Shown: piece after piece, positions 1 through 10,459 of the stretch
How positions within the stretch are numbered: the first letter of the stretch is position 1
How the letters are laid out: each line of letters opens with the position of its first letter
NCBI RefSeq assembly: GCF_000512585.2
Contig: NC_089246.1
Span: forward strand, 1,364,001-1,428,000
Direction of reading: 5' to 3'
Origin: Kwoniella bestiolae CBS 10118
Lineage: Eukaryota > Basidiomycota > Tremellomycetes > Tremellales > Cryptococcaceae
DNA length: 64,000 nt
Translations under genes and position numbers: made by a program
The notes under the pieces: model-generated
What the model saw: the letters and a program-made list of their open reading frames with translations, nothing else
The model's database searches: none
What the model was told of the DNA's origin: nothing

Positions 1-2829
1 GCGATACCACCGGTGTCACCTTCTGGTCTGACCGAGTCAACGACAAGAAGAAATCTGTCAAGGATCTCGAAACTGAATTACTGAACTGTCAACAAGAATT
101 CAACAGGATGAACGATCAACTCGATGGTGCCGCTGTACCTAATGGCTATCCTCCTCAATCCCTCAGGGATTATGCCGAATCCGAAGAGAAGGAAGAAGTC
201 GGTAGAGCCCAACAAACTGAAGACGAGCTCGCAGCTTGGAAAGCTGGTAACGAGTATGAACATGAGACCCAACTCTTCCCTCCTCTCGACCATCTCATCC
301 CACCTCATGGTCCAAGGTTCAGAGGACATCACGGTCGACGAGGTTTCCGACCCCCTCCTCCGCATTTCCATGCTAGAGGTTGGGCACCTATGCCCCCTCC
401 CCCTCCTCCACCACCTGCTGCGCAATTCAGTGGATTCGCACCACGACCTCCTCGATTCGAACCTCAACAAGGTGAAAGAGGTATCCGAAACCTCTTTGAC
501 AGAGTTAGCGATGTCCTCAACCCTCCTGTCCCTGCGGACGCCGTCCCCGTTAGAGAGATCAAGACGATGCTCGACACCTTCCTTGTCAACTTGTCGAACC
601 AGCTTGCTACTACCTTCGAAGGCGCGCCACGAGTAGCTACCACCGATGCTACCAGCGAGACTGAACGACCTATCCCGGGGGCATTCGTTCAACCTCAGGC
701 TGACGCTCAGATCCAAACTCAACCTGTGACTCCCGAGCCTGCTCGAGAGGAGAGGAACGCGAATACTCGATCAGCCCAACTTGGGAAAGGTGGATTCAGA
801 CATCGAAGAATCTGGTGTGACGGTTGTGAAGAAGGTATCAGAGGTGTCAGATACAAGTGCGAGGTGAGCTCATATATTGTGTTCTTGATTTCTCAGACAA
901 TGATAGCTGACTTGAATCGATTTAGCAATGCCCCGACTACGACCTCTGTGGATCATGTCTTCCATTACTTCACTCTTCTGACCTTCATCCTTCCGCTCAT
1001 ACATTCAAAGCAATGCTTCACCGAGATCTCGAAGAACGAATCAAGATCAATACTGAAGGTCGAGCCGAAGAGTCTGTCAGACATCCAGCTACTTGCGATC
1101 TGTGCAGTCTCGCTATCACTGGTATCAGATGGAAATGCCTCAACTGTCCTGATTGGGATAGCTGCAACTCGTGTGCTGCTACTATCACCGAGACTCACCC
1201 TGGTCATTCATTCGTCAAACTCCATAAGTCTAGCGATTATGTTCCTAATGCTTCGGTCGAGGAGAAGGAGAACGTCTCTCATCCTCATGTCATTTGTGAC
1301 GGTAAGCTGGATGGAATCTCATGGACTTAACTTCAGCTGACTGACATGACAATGACCTTAGGCTGCAACGGCTACATCCGAGGCTCGAGGTACAAGTGCA
1401 TGCACCCTTCATGCCCTGACTACGACCTCTGCGAGGCATGCGAATCATCACCTCATGAGGTACACCCCGTCGACCACCCAATGTTGAAGATGAAATTACC
1501 TCTTAAGTTGAACTTTTCTTCTCACTTTGAGCCCCCCAGCGACAACGAGACTACTTCAAGAGGTAATGGTCATCGACCTGCTCGACGAGGACATCCTCAT
1601 GCCCACGAGAGAAGAGTCAACGGAGATGCCTTCGGCCCTAGACGAGCAGGTTGTTGGAGACAACATGAGAGTCCTGACGGATCAAGATTGGGAAGAAGAA
1701 ACCATGTCAACTCTGCTACTTCCACTCCTCAAGCCGAAGGAGCTTCTACTCCAAGATCGCCCGTAGTGACAGGAACTCCCCAAGTGCAAGAAAAAGAAAT
1801 CGAGCCAGTCATCCCTGGAGGGTTTGTCACTCGAAACCTTTACGACACACAAGATTCCGTCGGTAATCTATCCGCACCATTGACGCCAGACAATAAGGTC
1901 GTCGAGTCTGAGCCTGAGCTTGCAACGCTCTCATCTGCTCAAGCGATTACAGAGGCAGTACCAGCTCTCACCAAAGCCGTTCAAGATATCATTCTCGAAT
2001 CATCCTCTTCTGCTACTCGAAGTGGAGTCGCCACACCCAAAGAACCCGTGACACCTCTCGATATCTTCTCATGGGTCAGACATCTCACCATCCCTCCAGG
2101 GTGTACATTACCCCCCGGAGCGGAATTCACCAAGTCATGGAAAGTCAAGAACTTCGCTTCTGGCCAAGAATACGGGTTTGATAAAGTGAGACTTGTGCTC
2201 AAGTCTGATGGGGTATTGGGTGATGCCTCGAGAGAGGCCAAGGTTGAATACAAGAGAGATGAGGTGAAAGATGGAGATGAGTTGGTGGTTACTATTCCCG
2301 GATTGAAGGTGTCCGAAGATGCGGAGAGGGGTCAGGAGATTGTGGAGTTTTGGAGGTTTGAGGATGAGAGTGGTGTGGCTTATGGACAGCCTTTGAGGTT
2401 GAGGTGGGTCTATCAGCTTTGATGGTCAGTATGTTATATCAAGCTGATGGTTGTTTGTTCGATAGATTCACTGTAGAGGAATTACCTAAATCCAATGGTG
2501 ATTCGCTGAACTCTTCCGCAGTCATCATGCCTTCTACTTCATCTTCATCAACTATCGATATTTCCACCGCCAAAGTCGAAGAACCAATCTCTTCTGCCTC
2601 ATCTACCAACGATAATGACGAGAACGAAGTCTACACGGCCGAAGAGGGGGACTGTGTCATCTCGCTGGATACGGAGGATGAGGACGAGGGGTCTTTGATT
2701 GATGTGGATGGTGTTCCCACCGAAACTACCGCTTCGACCACTTCGAGAGTTACCGAGGATGAGGATGATGGGTTCGAGATTGTTGAGGGGAGTGAGAGCG
2801 AGGAGGAATTGACTGCTGATGAGTTATAA
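1..2829 (+). CDS. NBR1-like selective autophagy receptor (5' end outside window)
   Basis: The open frame enters from the window edge (GAT at position 3 is in frame), so the N-terminus, where a PB1 domain would lie, is missing. Visible in order: a Pro-rich segment, three ZZ zinc fingers (first begins IWCDGCEEGIRG, second CDLCSLAITGIRWKC, third CDGCNGYIRGSRYKC), and an FW (Nbr1 four-tryptophan) domain around FTKSWKVKN ending in PLRLR. An acidic tail carries a FEIV core flanked by Asp/Glu, a good LC3/Atg8-interacting motif. Introns are about 861-925, 1302-1362 and 2404-2465; the last removes an in-frame TGA and joins the FW domain to the tail. Family role: cargo receptor linking ubiquitinated or vacuolar cargo to Atg8 membranes. 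Domain order supports NBR1 over other ZZ proteins; Atg8 binding is inferred. Confidence 0.85.
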
Positions 2830-3291
2830 GAGATAAGGAGAAAATACACGATGTGATTGGTTTGAATACTTTGTACGGTTCTCTATTGTAAATGCGTTGT
2901 CTACTATATATATCTTTCTCAGCTTACAGTATCTATCTAAATACAAACATCCAACAAGATTTACCGATATGCTCGAATACATGTATATGGTGTTTGTATA
3001 AAGTTGAAGGTTGGTAATTTATTGTCAATGTGGCAGCGAGTGGTCTGTGGTCTGTGCGTTAATTCGATTGATGGATATTAATAATCAATCCTTTGATGCG
3101 TTTCTCCGTTACTCCTTTATTCGTAATTTTCGTCTCAAAACACATCCTTTGATCTGAAGGATACGAGTATGGATCAAGCATTGTTCAGTATCATATCACT
3201 CTTGCTATCAACAACATCAATCTGAAGTTCTCATCTTTCATATCTGTAGTATACCAACCCAAATCCAACAATACAGTAAAGTTTGCCTCTT
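2830..3291. other. 3' flank of the NBR1-like gene and promoter of the first secreted paralogue
   Basis: No gene is seen. Segments near 2960-3000 and 3045-3115 (including ATCCTTTGATGCGT near 3088) recur in degraded form near 4665-4770. This marks the flank as part of a tandemly duplicated unit. Confidence 0.6.
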
Positions 3292-4418
3292 GATGACCAT
3301 GATCACGATCAAGCTTCAACTTCCGTTGATCCCTCTCATCTGTACGATCCTATCGTCATTATCAGGTATGTCATACTCGATCAATGATGTGCTGTTGAAC
3401 CGTAGCTGACCAACACGGTACAAAAAGTATGCGCCGGCGCTGCAACTGCTCTGCTCGAACGACAGGATTACAATCCCAAACCGAATGCTAGACCACTTTA
3501 TTCGGAAAGTGGTGGACCTAATTCCAGGGATATTGCCAATCGTAAGTTCATTGTCTGCCCAGATACGATACAGTGACACTCATGAAAGTAGGTGATTACT
3601 GACTAATCAGTATGTTAATACCACAGGACCAACGAAGGATCCCTGGGAAACCGTCCTCTTCGTACTTTCTGATGCCCTACCTGGGTTTTTCAAATCGCGC
3701 ATCAACTATGATGGTAAATCCGATGATGGTGCGAAGACGGTAAATCAAGTCACCGTCATGGCGTGGAATAATGATAAGCACATGCACGAGGAGGTGGTAG
3801 TTTCCAAAGATCATATCGAGGGATTGGATGATGAAGCTGATGATGTCCCTTGGTGAGTTCAAATTACCTTACTCTACTCTATCAATGAGACGTACTTGTA
3901 CTTGTACCGGACTTGTCTTTGTGAGAATAGAAGAAAGAAACATAGTCACATGAGCTGACGAGATACGATGCCATGATACATAGGTGGCCCGAATCCCTCC
4001 TCGAATCTATCAGACAATCCAACCCCTCCAGATCACCCAACATCAACTCCCTCCCAATCGAACAATACATGTATCTCTTTACTGGCCGATTGACCCATTC
4101 GATCTCTACCTCGGGATTGAACCTCATCGTCGGTGAGCTCGAGAATCAAAAGCAAGATAATCCAGCAATGGTTCAGGTGGAGTATGAGAGTAAGGGTGAG
4201 AAAATGATTGGGAGGGTTACGAGTCATGCCGATGGGTGAGTGTGTGACCAAGAGACAGAGAAAGCTAAAGCTAAATAATCCCTTTACGTCAAAGTAGTAA
4301 ATTGAAACTTCTAAACTATCAATACGAGACCATCGAATTTGACGAACACACGCCTGATATCAAATCATACACTTTATACATGTTTGATAAACACGTTACC
4401 TTCCCTGATGAGAGTTGA
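3292..4418 (+). CDS. Small secreted calpain-like pseudoenzyme, copy 1
   Basis: I reconstructed five exons. The first two encode a signal peptide (MTMITIKLQLPLIPLICTIL then SSVCAGA). Next come PLYSESGGPNSRDI, KDPWETVLFVLSD, VPWWPESLLESI, a TGR motif and KLKLLN. Introns are in phases 1, 1, 2 and 2, and the fourth acceptor is an in-frame TAG/TAG pair (CAAAGTAG). The protein is about 240 residues and predicted to be secreted. By aligning with the paralogues at 42.7-47.0 kb, the segment corresponds to a calpain catalytic core, but the Cys position is Pro (DPW for DCW) and the His position is not His, so no protease activity is expected. The paralogue at 4982 follows in tandem. Family membership is well supported by shared motifs and introns; the link to calpains is distant and inferred. 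Confidence 0.7.
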
Positions 4419-4981
4419 AAATTGAGGTTGATTATGGCTCATGATGGGCGTATGTAGCTTGTTGCTTTACACCACTGGTTGGTCTCAGGGAAGATGGGTT
4501 TGAGATCATTGAGGGGAGTGAGAAGGAGGATGAGTTTAGTTAACTGCTGACGAAGTATGAGGTTAAGTCGGTTACGATGACTGAGAAAAGAGATTGCACA
4601 CGATACACGTAAAGAAGTGAGGTGATATTATTTGTACAGTATATGGATGATGAAAGGGAAAGGATCTACCGATATACTGGTCTATACAAATGTATGTACT
4701 GTATTATAGGATGAAAGGGGTGGTCTGTGCGTTATTTAATGCAGTATACAGTACATGATCCTTTGATGCGTTACTCCTTGCAATCATCTTGTGATCTCAA
4801 CACTGTTATACATCCTTTCATCTCATTCATATTCATTAAAATGAATCATGCATAAGCCTACTCGACAACGACAACAACGATACGTGGTCCCACACTCTCC
4901 CGTTTCCTCCACTATAATCATCACTATAACATATTAGATAATTTCTGTGTTTATACTAACCACCAAACAAGCTTGTCTACA
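4419..4981. repeat. Duplicated flank carrying a relic of the NBR1 3' end
   Basis: At about 4488-4543 the + strand reads EDGFEIIEGSEKEDEFS and then a stop, closely matching the C-terminus of the upstream NBR1-like protein (DDGFEIVEGSESEEEL). The homology continues past the stop (ACTGCTGA, then TACCGATATrC, GGTCTGTGCGTTA and ATCCTTTGATGCGT). This is the left end of the second unit of a tandem duplication of roughly 1.7 kb. The relic lacks a start and is not expected to be translated. The remainder is the promoter of the next gene. Confidence 0.75.
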
Positions 4982-6087
4982 ATGATCAGCCATCTGTTAA
5001 TCCTTTATGCGATCATATCATCAGGTAGGTCATACCAATCCTTGATGAAAGCAGCACTGCAGACTAGACTGTAGCTAATCAACACGGTGCAAGTGGTATG
5101 CGCCTGCGCATCTTCCCCTGTGGACACCCGAACCAATGACGATACCACATTGAGACCGCTATATGGGGTAGACGGTATACCCAATATCACAGATATATCT
5201 GATCGTGAGTTGACTCGTGTTGTACCACCTGTGTCACTTCAACGCGTTTGCTCTGTTCTAGCCGGTAGAGCACGACACACTGACGCAGACGAGCAGGTAC
5301 GGATATATCACCTTGGGAGACGGCCCTATGGGCTATAACAGCTACCAACCCCGAGTTCCTGTTCAAACGTATATCTCCAAGTGATAATGACACGGTGATG
5401 GTTAAAGCGTATAATAACGATAAACACCTAGACCAGGACATAATGCTAAGGAGGGATGAAATTGATATGAAAGGGAACGATGGATTACCTTGGTAGGTCA
5501 TGGTTCCTCTCTTCTCCTATACGATTAGCAAACAAGTACAATCCTGCCAACTTAAAAATCATCAGAGTACTCGAGCTGACGTGACATTTTAATCAAGGTG
5601 GCCAGACTTACTCCTCGAATCAACCAGACGAGCCAACCCATCCATCGATATCACCCATTCCTCCATCGACCAATCCATGCTGTACATTACAGGTAAACAC
5701 GCCCACATGATCCAGGACGACAACTATATGAATATCTTCAATGCCGTCATGTGGGGGGACAGTCCAGTCTATATTGTGGAGATCAAGTATAAGGACAAAA
5801 AGGAGATAGTTACGGGGAGGTTCGTAGGGTTAGGTCAGGAGAATGGACATAAGAGGTCAGTAGTCCTGGTCCTGGTCCCACTTCCACTGAATAGGAAGAC
5901 TGGAGAGCTCTGTTGATTTGTATGAGCTGATAATCATGATTGCAATAGCACATTGCATCTTAGGAAGTACTACTACGAGAGATTCAGTCTGGTCGAAGAG
6001 CAGGTGTCCGACGTGGAATATCTGAAATTGTATATGTTTGATAAAGGGGTTACATTACCTGACGATCCTTGGGCAATCAATGATTAG
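4982..6087 (+). CDS. Small secreted calpain-like pseudoenzyme, copy 2
   Basis: The gene has five exons with the same intron positions and phases as copy 1. The signal peptide is MISHLLILYAIISSVVCA, followed by PLYGVDGIPNITDI, DISPWETALWAIT, LPWWPDLLLESTR, ITGK and a final LYMFDKGVTLP block (copy 1 has LYMFDKHVTFP). The second intron (5205-5296) was set by homology: using the acceptor at 5296 restores alignment with copy 1, while the nearer TAG acceptor hits a stop. The catalytic Cys position is Pro and the Asn position is Lys. Predicted secreted, about 220 residues. It converges with the HOOK-like gene, whose stop is 172 nt away. It is clearly a tandem duplicate of the previous gene and diverged considerably. 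Function unknown. Confidence 0.7.
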
Positions 6088-6258
6088 TCATGTACGATTG
6101 ACACGTCCTGGTTGTATCTTTCATAGTATACGTAAATACATCAAATATATCAATGTCGTAAATATCTAAGCGAAAGCGAAATCATTCTACTATTGTATTC
6201 TCATATCGACACGGCAGACTGGCGAGCCTTTAGCAAGCCTTCAGCATCTTACTTTCAA

Positions 6259-9200
6259 CTAGCGCGCAAAAGTAGCTTCGTCCTGCTACAAGATGTAACA
6301 TAATTATCAGCAATAACCCTAGCCCATATACAACGCAGAAGACTCACCATCCTTCGTTGTCTTCCAAGCCAACTACTAGCCACAGGTTTCTGCACCCTCC
6401 TCATCCCAACTGCGTTCAAGTGATCCCTTACAGTCCTCTGTCCAAGATCATGCCACGCAGAAAGCATCAACTTCTGCTCCAATTTATATCGATTTTCCAG
6501 AGCCGCAGCGTTTTGCTGATCGTTCATACCAAAATCAGCTGTACTCGATACGTCGATGAAAGTGATATTCATAGTCCAGCTGCGATGACTCACCCTAGCT
6601 TTCAATAGATCTTCCTTCAACGTAGATATCTGAAGTTGATATGATTTGGACGCTTCGGCGAAGTTCCCGGATTCCTACGTTCTCGCCGTTAGCCAAGTCA
6701 CATCATCTATACTGGTATGCCTGACAATGTACTGACCATATTCGCATGATCCTCTCTGAACATTTTATCCTGCTGCTTGATAAACTATACTCGACCGTCA
6801 GCTACATCCCTGGATGAAGCCTTTGGGGAAGCTAACTCACCATCTTGGCTTTTTGCAATTTCTCATCTAAACTCTTCACCTGACTTGTCAAATCTGAATT
6901 CTGCGACAACAACGATAAAAGCTGTTGCTGAGTTTCTTGAGGTAATCCCTTGGCAGCGAGGGAGGCACGCAGATCACTATAAACCTTGACGTCAGCTCAT
7001 GCAATATGCAATAAGGCGAGGCATCGATCGAGCAGACTTACCCAAACTCTTTTTCCTTCTCAAGCTCCCTCTCCTTGTTTTCGATACCTGCCGATTGCAG
7101 GTCGACCTTCTCAAGTAGTAACCTACAATTATAATGTGTGTCAGCAGCCATGCCCAGCTGAATGTCAACCTGACTGACCTCTTGATATCTTCCAAATGCT
7201 GATTATCTTTCTCCTTCAACGCCGTCACTTGTTCCTTCAGACTTATCACTTCGTCTTCGAGTATGATCGTATCCTCCTTGACAGTCTCACGAAGCGCTAT
7301 ATCATGTGTCAGCTTGAGCAAACATGATGGCACAGATAGCTCACAAGTCAACATAGCCTTTTGATCCTTATCAACAAGTCCCACTATATCGTATTGTCAG
7401 CTTTATATTCTACCCAGTTCGATGAACAGCTCACGATCAGTCCTGGCAATCGACAATTCCTTCTCGACCTCTTCTCGAGCAACTTTCAAAGCCTCTTTCT
7501 CCTTTAACAGATCATCTCTCTCCTCCAGAATCTCGTTAAGTCGTTCTCGAAGTGCAGAAGCAGTTTGCGAGCTACACGAATATCAGCTATAGTCTTATCA
7601 CCAGTATTAGCTTAACTCACTTATCCCCCCCATGTCCTGATCTGATACGTTCCATCGTAGCTTGTAATCGTAATAACGAGCGGTGTTCTTGCAAATAATC
7701 TGATTGATATCTATCTCTAGACTTGTTGGCGTCGGCCAGAAGAGTCTCCAGCGTAGAGACCTTGCTTCCGTCTCCTACTGCTCCGCCTGAGCGCAGATCG
7801 GTAAGTTCTCGTTGTAATGAGCGGATCTTGAGTCTCAGACTATTCCAATCTCTCCATCAGCTCAACGCTTTTTTAGGTTGAAGGCAACACCCACTCGGTC
7901 TTGGTATCCACCTTACCCTCTCCCTCCTCATCTACCACACCCAACTCATCATCCAACGTAGTTTTACTGCCTAATACTGATATCCTAGAACTCTGTCTCT
8001 TCAAGCTTGGGGCGCCCAGCTCAATCTCTTTCAGACGTTCTTGCTGTGCTTGAAGTTGCGATTGGTCTCGTTCGTATTCCCTTGATACGTCATCCAGCTC
8101 TGCGCGGGTCAGCTCGAGCTGATGATTGAGCTCGGTGATCTAAATATAGCAAGTCAGCTCGTGCCGTTCACTGAATATCTGTCAGTCTAGCTCACTTGTG
8201 TAGCTTGTTCACTAGACCTCTTCTCTAGTACCTCTATCTGGGATTTGTAGCTATCCACCAGACCTTTCGATGATCCAGCTTTCTTCAGGTCCGCTTCGAG
8301 GGAAGCATTGGTATTGACCAACTGAGAATTTTCTTCTTCGAGGTTCTGGCATATCTGTCAGCTGAGACCCACAGGCGAGACAACAGGGGATGAAGCTCAC
8401 TCTCAACTCCCTTCTTAGCCCTGCAGACTCTTCAAGCTTTTTCTTGTACTTTTCAATAACGTTCTCAGACTTCTTTAATCGTTCTGCGGCGTGTTTGTAC
8501 CTGTTGTCACACGCTTGATCAGTTGTGTCCAAACGACGGCAAGTCATGGTTCACTAACTCATCTACTTGATCCCGTAGGTTGACAGCTTCAGCAGCTTGC
8601 TCCCTCAGTTCTTCCACCTAATGACGACGTAAGCTAAGGTGTTCTCACCGTCAGAATAGACTACTTAGCTTACCGTTCTTGTCAATTCCGAGACCAAATT
8701 CGTCTGCTTCTCAAGATCACTCTCGGTATGAGCGAGATTTTCTTCTGCCTTGCCGCTGTGATAAGATCATCAGCTATGAGAAGGCTTTGTGCAACAATTA
8801 GCAGAACTTACAGATCTGTTCTCATTCTATTCAGTTCAGCTGTTGCAGCAGTCTGACTCGTCCTCAGACCAGCTCCAGACGCAGAAGGATCCGCCCGAGC
8901 AGCTGCCAGACTCTGCAGCGCATCATCCCTTTCTCCTTTGACCTCGTCCTGCGCAGAAACAATTGTTAGCTATCATTTTAGCTATTATATGAATCCAGGT
9001 GAAATGTTAACTTACCAAGTTCGATGTGAGCTCTTCAACCTGCTCCATCATCTTCTCACACCTTACTCGAAGCTCGTCGTTGGCTTGTAACAGCTTATCG
9101 CGTTCTTGGAGTATTCCCGAGAGAGGTGGACTGTTCGTTGTCAGCTGATTATGTCCGCGAGCAGGGAACGACTAGCTTACGAGAACTCCGTGGACTGCTT

Positions 9201-10016
9201 GATAGGTGAAGTACCGAATGGTGAGTGCATGCCATCTTCCGCTCCTTCCTCTTGAGGCAGGGTAGCCATCACCTACACTCATGTCAGCTTGACTTCAACA
9301 ACATGGAAACCCAATTTAACGAGACAGCTGATGACTCCTTCAAGTGCAAAGCGAATGAGGAGAAGTATTTACCTCCTCTATACTCTTCATCAACTCTGCC
9401 ATATGACTCTCCCTCAACCCCTGGATTTTCTCTATGACCTTCTCGTTGCCAGGTGCCCAGACCCCCACAGCAAGACACATACGACATATCTGAGCCAAGC
9501 CCTTTGATCCTTCCGAGGTTGAAGGTGCTTTGGCGATGGTTGAGAAGGGAGGTTCGGGGAGGTTGGAGAGGGATAGATTTGCTGCGTGAGGTGGAGGGAG
9601 GGGGAAGGAAAGTAAGAGTCGGTATAGGCGTTTACTGGTGTTTACTTTATCAGCTAGAGACCTCAGGAAATCCAAGTCCTACTCAGCTTACAGAGTGTTC
9701 ATACGTAGTACCCAGTTCTCTGTAGAGCTAGACGCTGTAGGTGTGGGAGTACGGTTGGAAACGTTTTTGAAATGTGTTGAATCGCTAGAAGAGTATCAGC
9801 TGATGTTGAGCCATGAACGACCACAGTTCCCAGCTTACATGGATGCCATCACCTATCGGATCAACTTGTCAGCTTCCCTGTTTCTCTGAGGGAGAAGTAT
9901 CAGCTTACCTCCATCAATGCCTTGCCATCTGACAGATCCTTGAAAGCTGTGATTTGTCTTGATAGCTTGAAGGTGTTGAGGTATGCCACGAGGGCAGCTT
10001 GCTCTGCTCGTGACAT
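6259..10016 (-). CDS. HOOK-family dynein/cargo adaptor
   Basis: The gene reads leftward from an ATG at 10016 and is split by about twenty introns of 50-70 nt. The N-terminus (MSRAEQAALVAYLNTF, LSDGKALMEVMASIDSTHF, NTLKRLYRLLLSF, LGAVGVWAPGN-like helix) matches the HOOK/calponin-homology domain, which binds the dynein light intermediate chain. Exons from about 9400 to 6650 encode almost uninterrupted coiled coil, and the C-terminus ends SSWLGRQRRM then QDEATFAR after a last intron. In fungi such proteins (HookA, Hok1) link early endosomes to dynein through the FTS/FHIP complex. Length is roughly 850-900 residues, as expected. The second exon was placed by homology: the nearer acceptor would give a stop. 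An upstream in-frame ATG at 10094 is possible. Exon borders in the middle are approximate. Confidence 0.85.
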
Positions 10017-10459
10017 GATGGCTGGTGACTGCTCAGATCTTGTTGTATATGAGGGAGTGAGTGTCTGAGTGTTGATGAAGAGGTAGTTGTTCATATCATT
10101 GCGGTCGTTGTCAACGGTGTCCTCGAGGATACAGAGAGTGAGAGGGGACTGTGCGGGGCCAAGCTTAAGGCTGGTTCACTGTAGTGGAGGCAGGCTTCTT
10201 ACGTAAGAAGCGAGAGTATCACGTGTTTTGTGATTCGGAATAACAATATAATCGACGCGTCTGACTTGAGCTGAGTTGAACATTACAAGAACAAAATCAC
10301 CAACCCGTGTCTTTTTGTATTCTCTTCTTCTTCTCACTCCTCCATTCATCTGCATATCTCTGTCATAATCGCCTCGCCCTCTCGCCCCTCTTCTTGGTGC
10401 TTATACCGCAAAGACTAGGCAACCGTCTTCTCGATGCTATCACTGTGGTCTATATCACC
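10017..10459. other. Divergent promoter region HOOK / DNA2
   Basis: Shared upstream region of two divergently transcribed genes. It contains an 18-nt perfect palindrome (10194-10211) and a CACGTG near 10220, both listed or discussed separately. A CT-rich stretch at about 10318-10400 probably belongs to the DNA2 leader. An ATG at 10307 is in frame with DNA2 but encodes a low-complexity hydrophobic run, so it was not used as the start. Confidence 0.5.
10194..10211. promoter_or_regulatory. 18-nt perfect palindrome containing TTACGTAA
   Basis: GCTTCTTACGTAAGAAGC equals its own reverse complement. Its core TTACGTAA is a known type of binding site for fungal Yap-class bZIP factors. The half TTACGTAAGAAG recurs in the divergent promoter at 17125. 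Regulation by a bZIP factor is inferred. Confidence 0.5.

Noticed and set aside
2404..2829. Separate small gene downstream of the FW domain
   Set aside because: A standard intron at 2404-2465 joins it in frame to the NBR1-like gene, and the tail fits an LIR-bearing C-terminus.
10307..10459. Upstream in-frame extension of DNA2
   Set aside because: It encodes a low-complexity hydrophobic run absent from DNA2 proteins; ATG 10460 starts the expected basic N-terminus.
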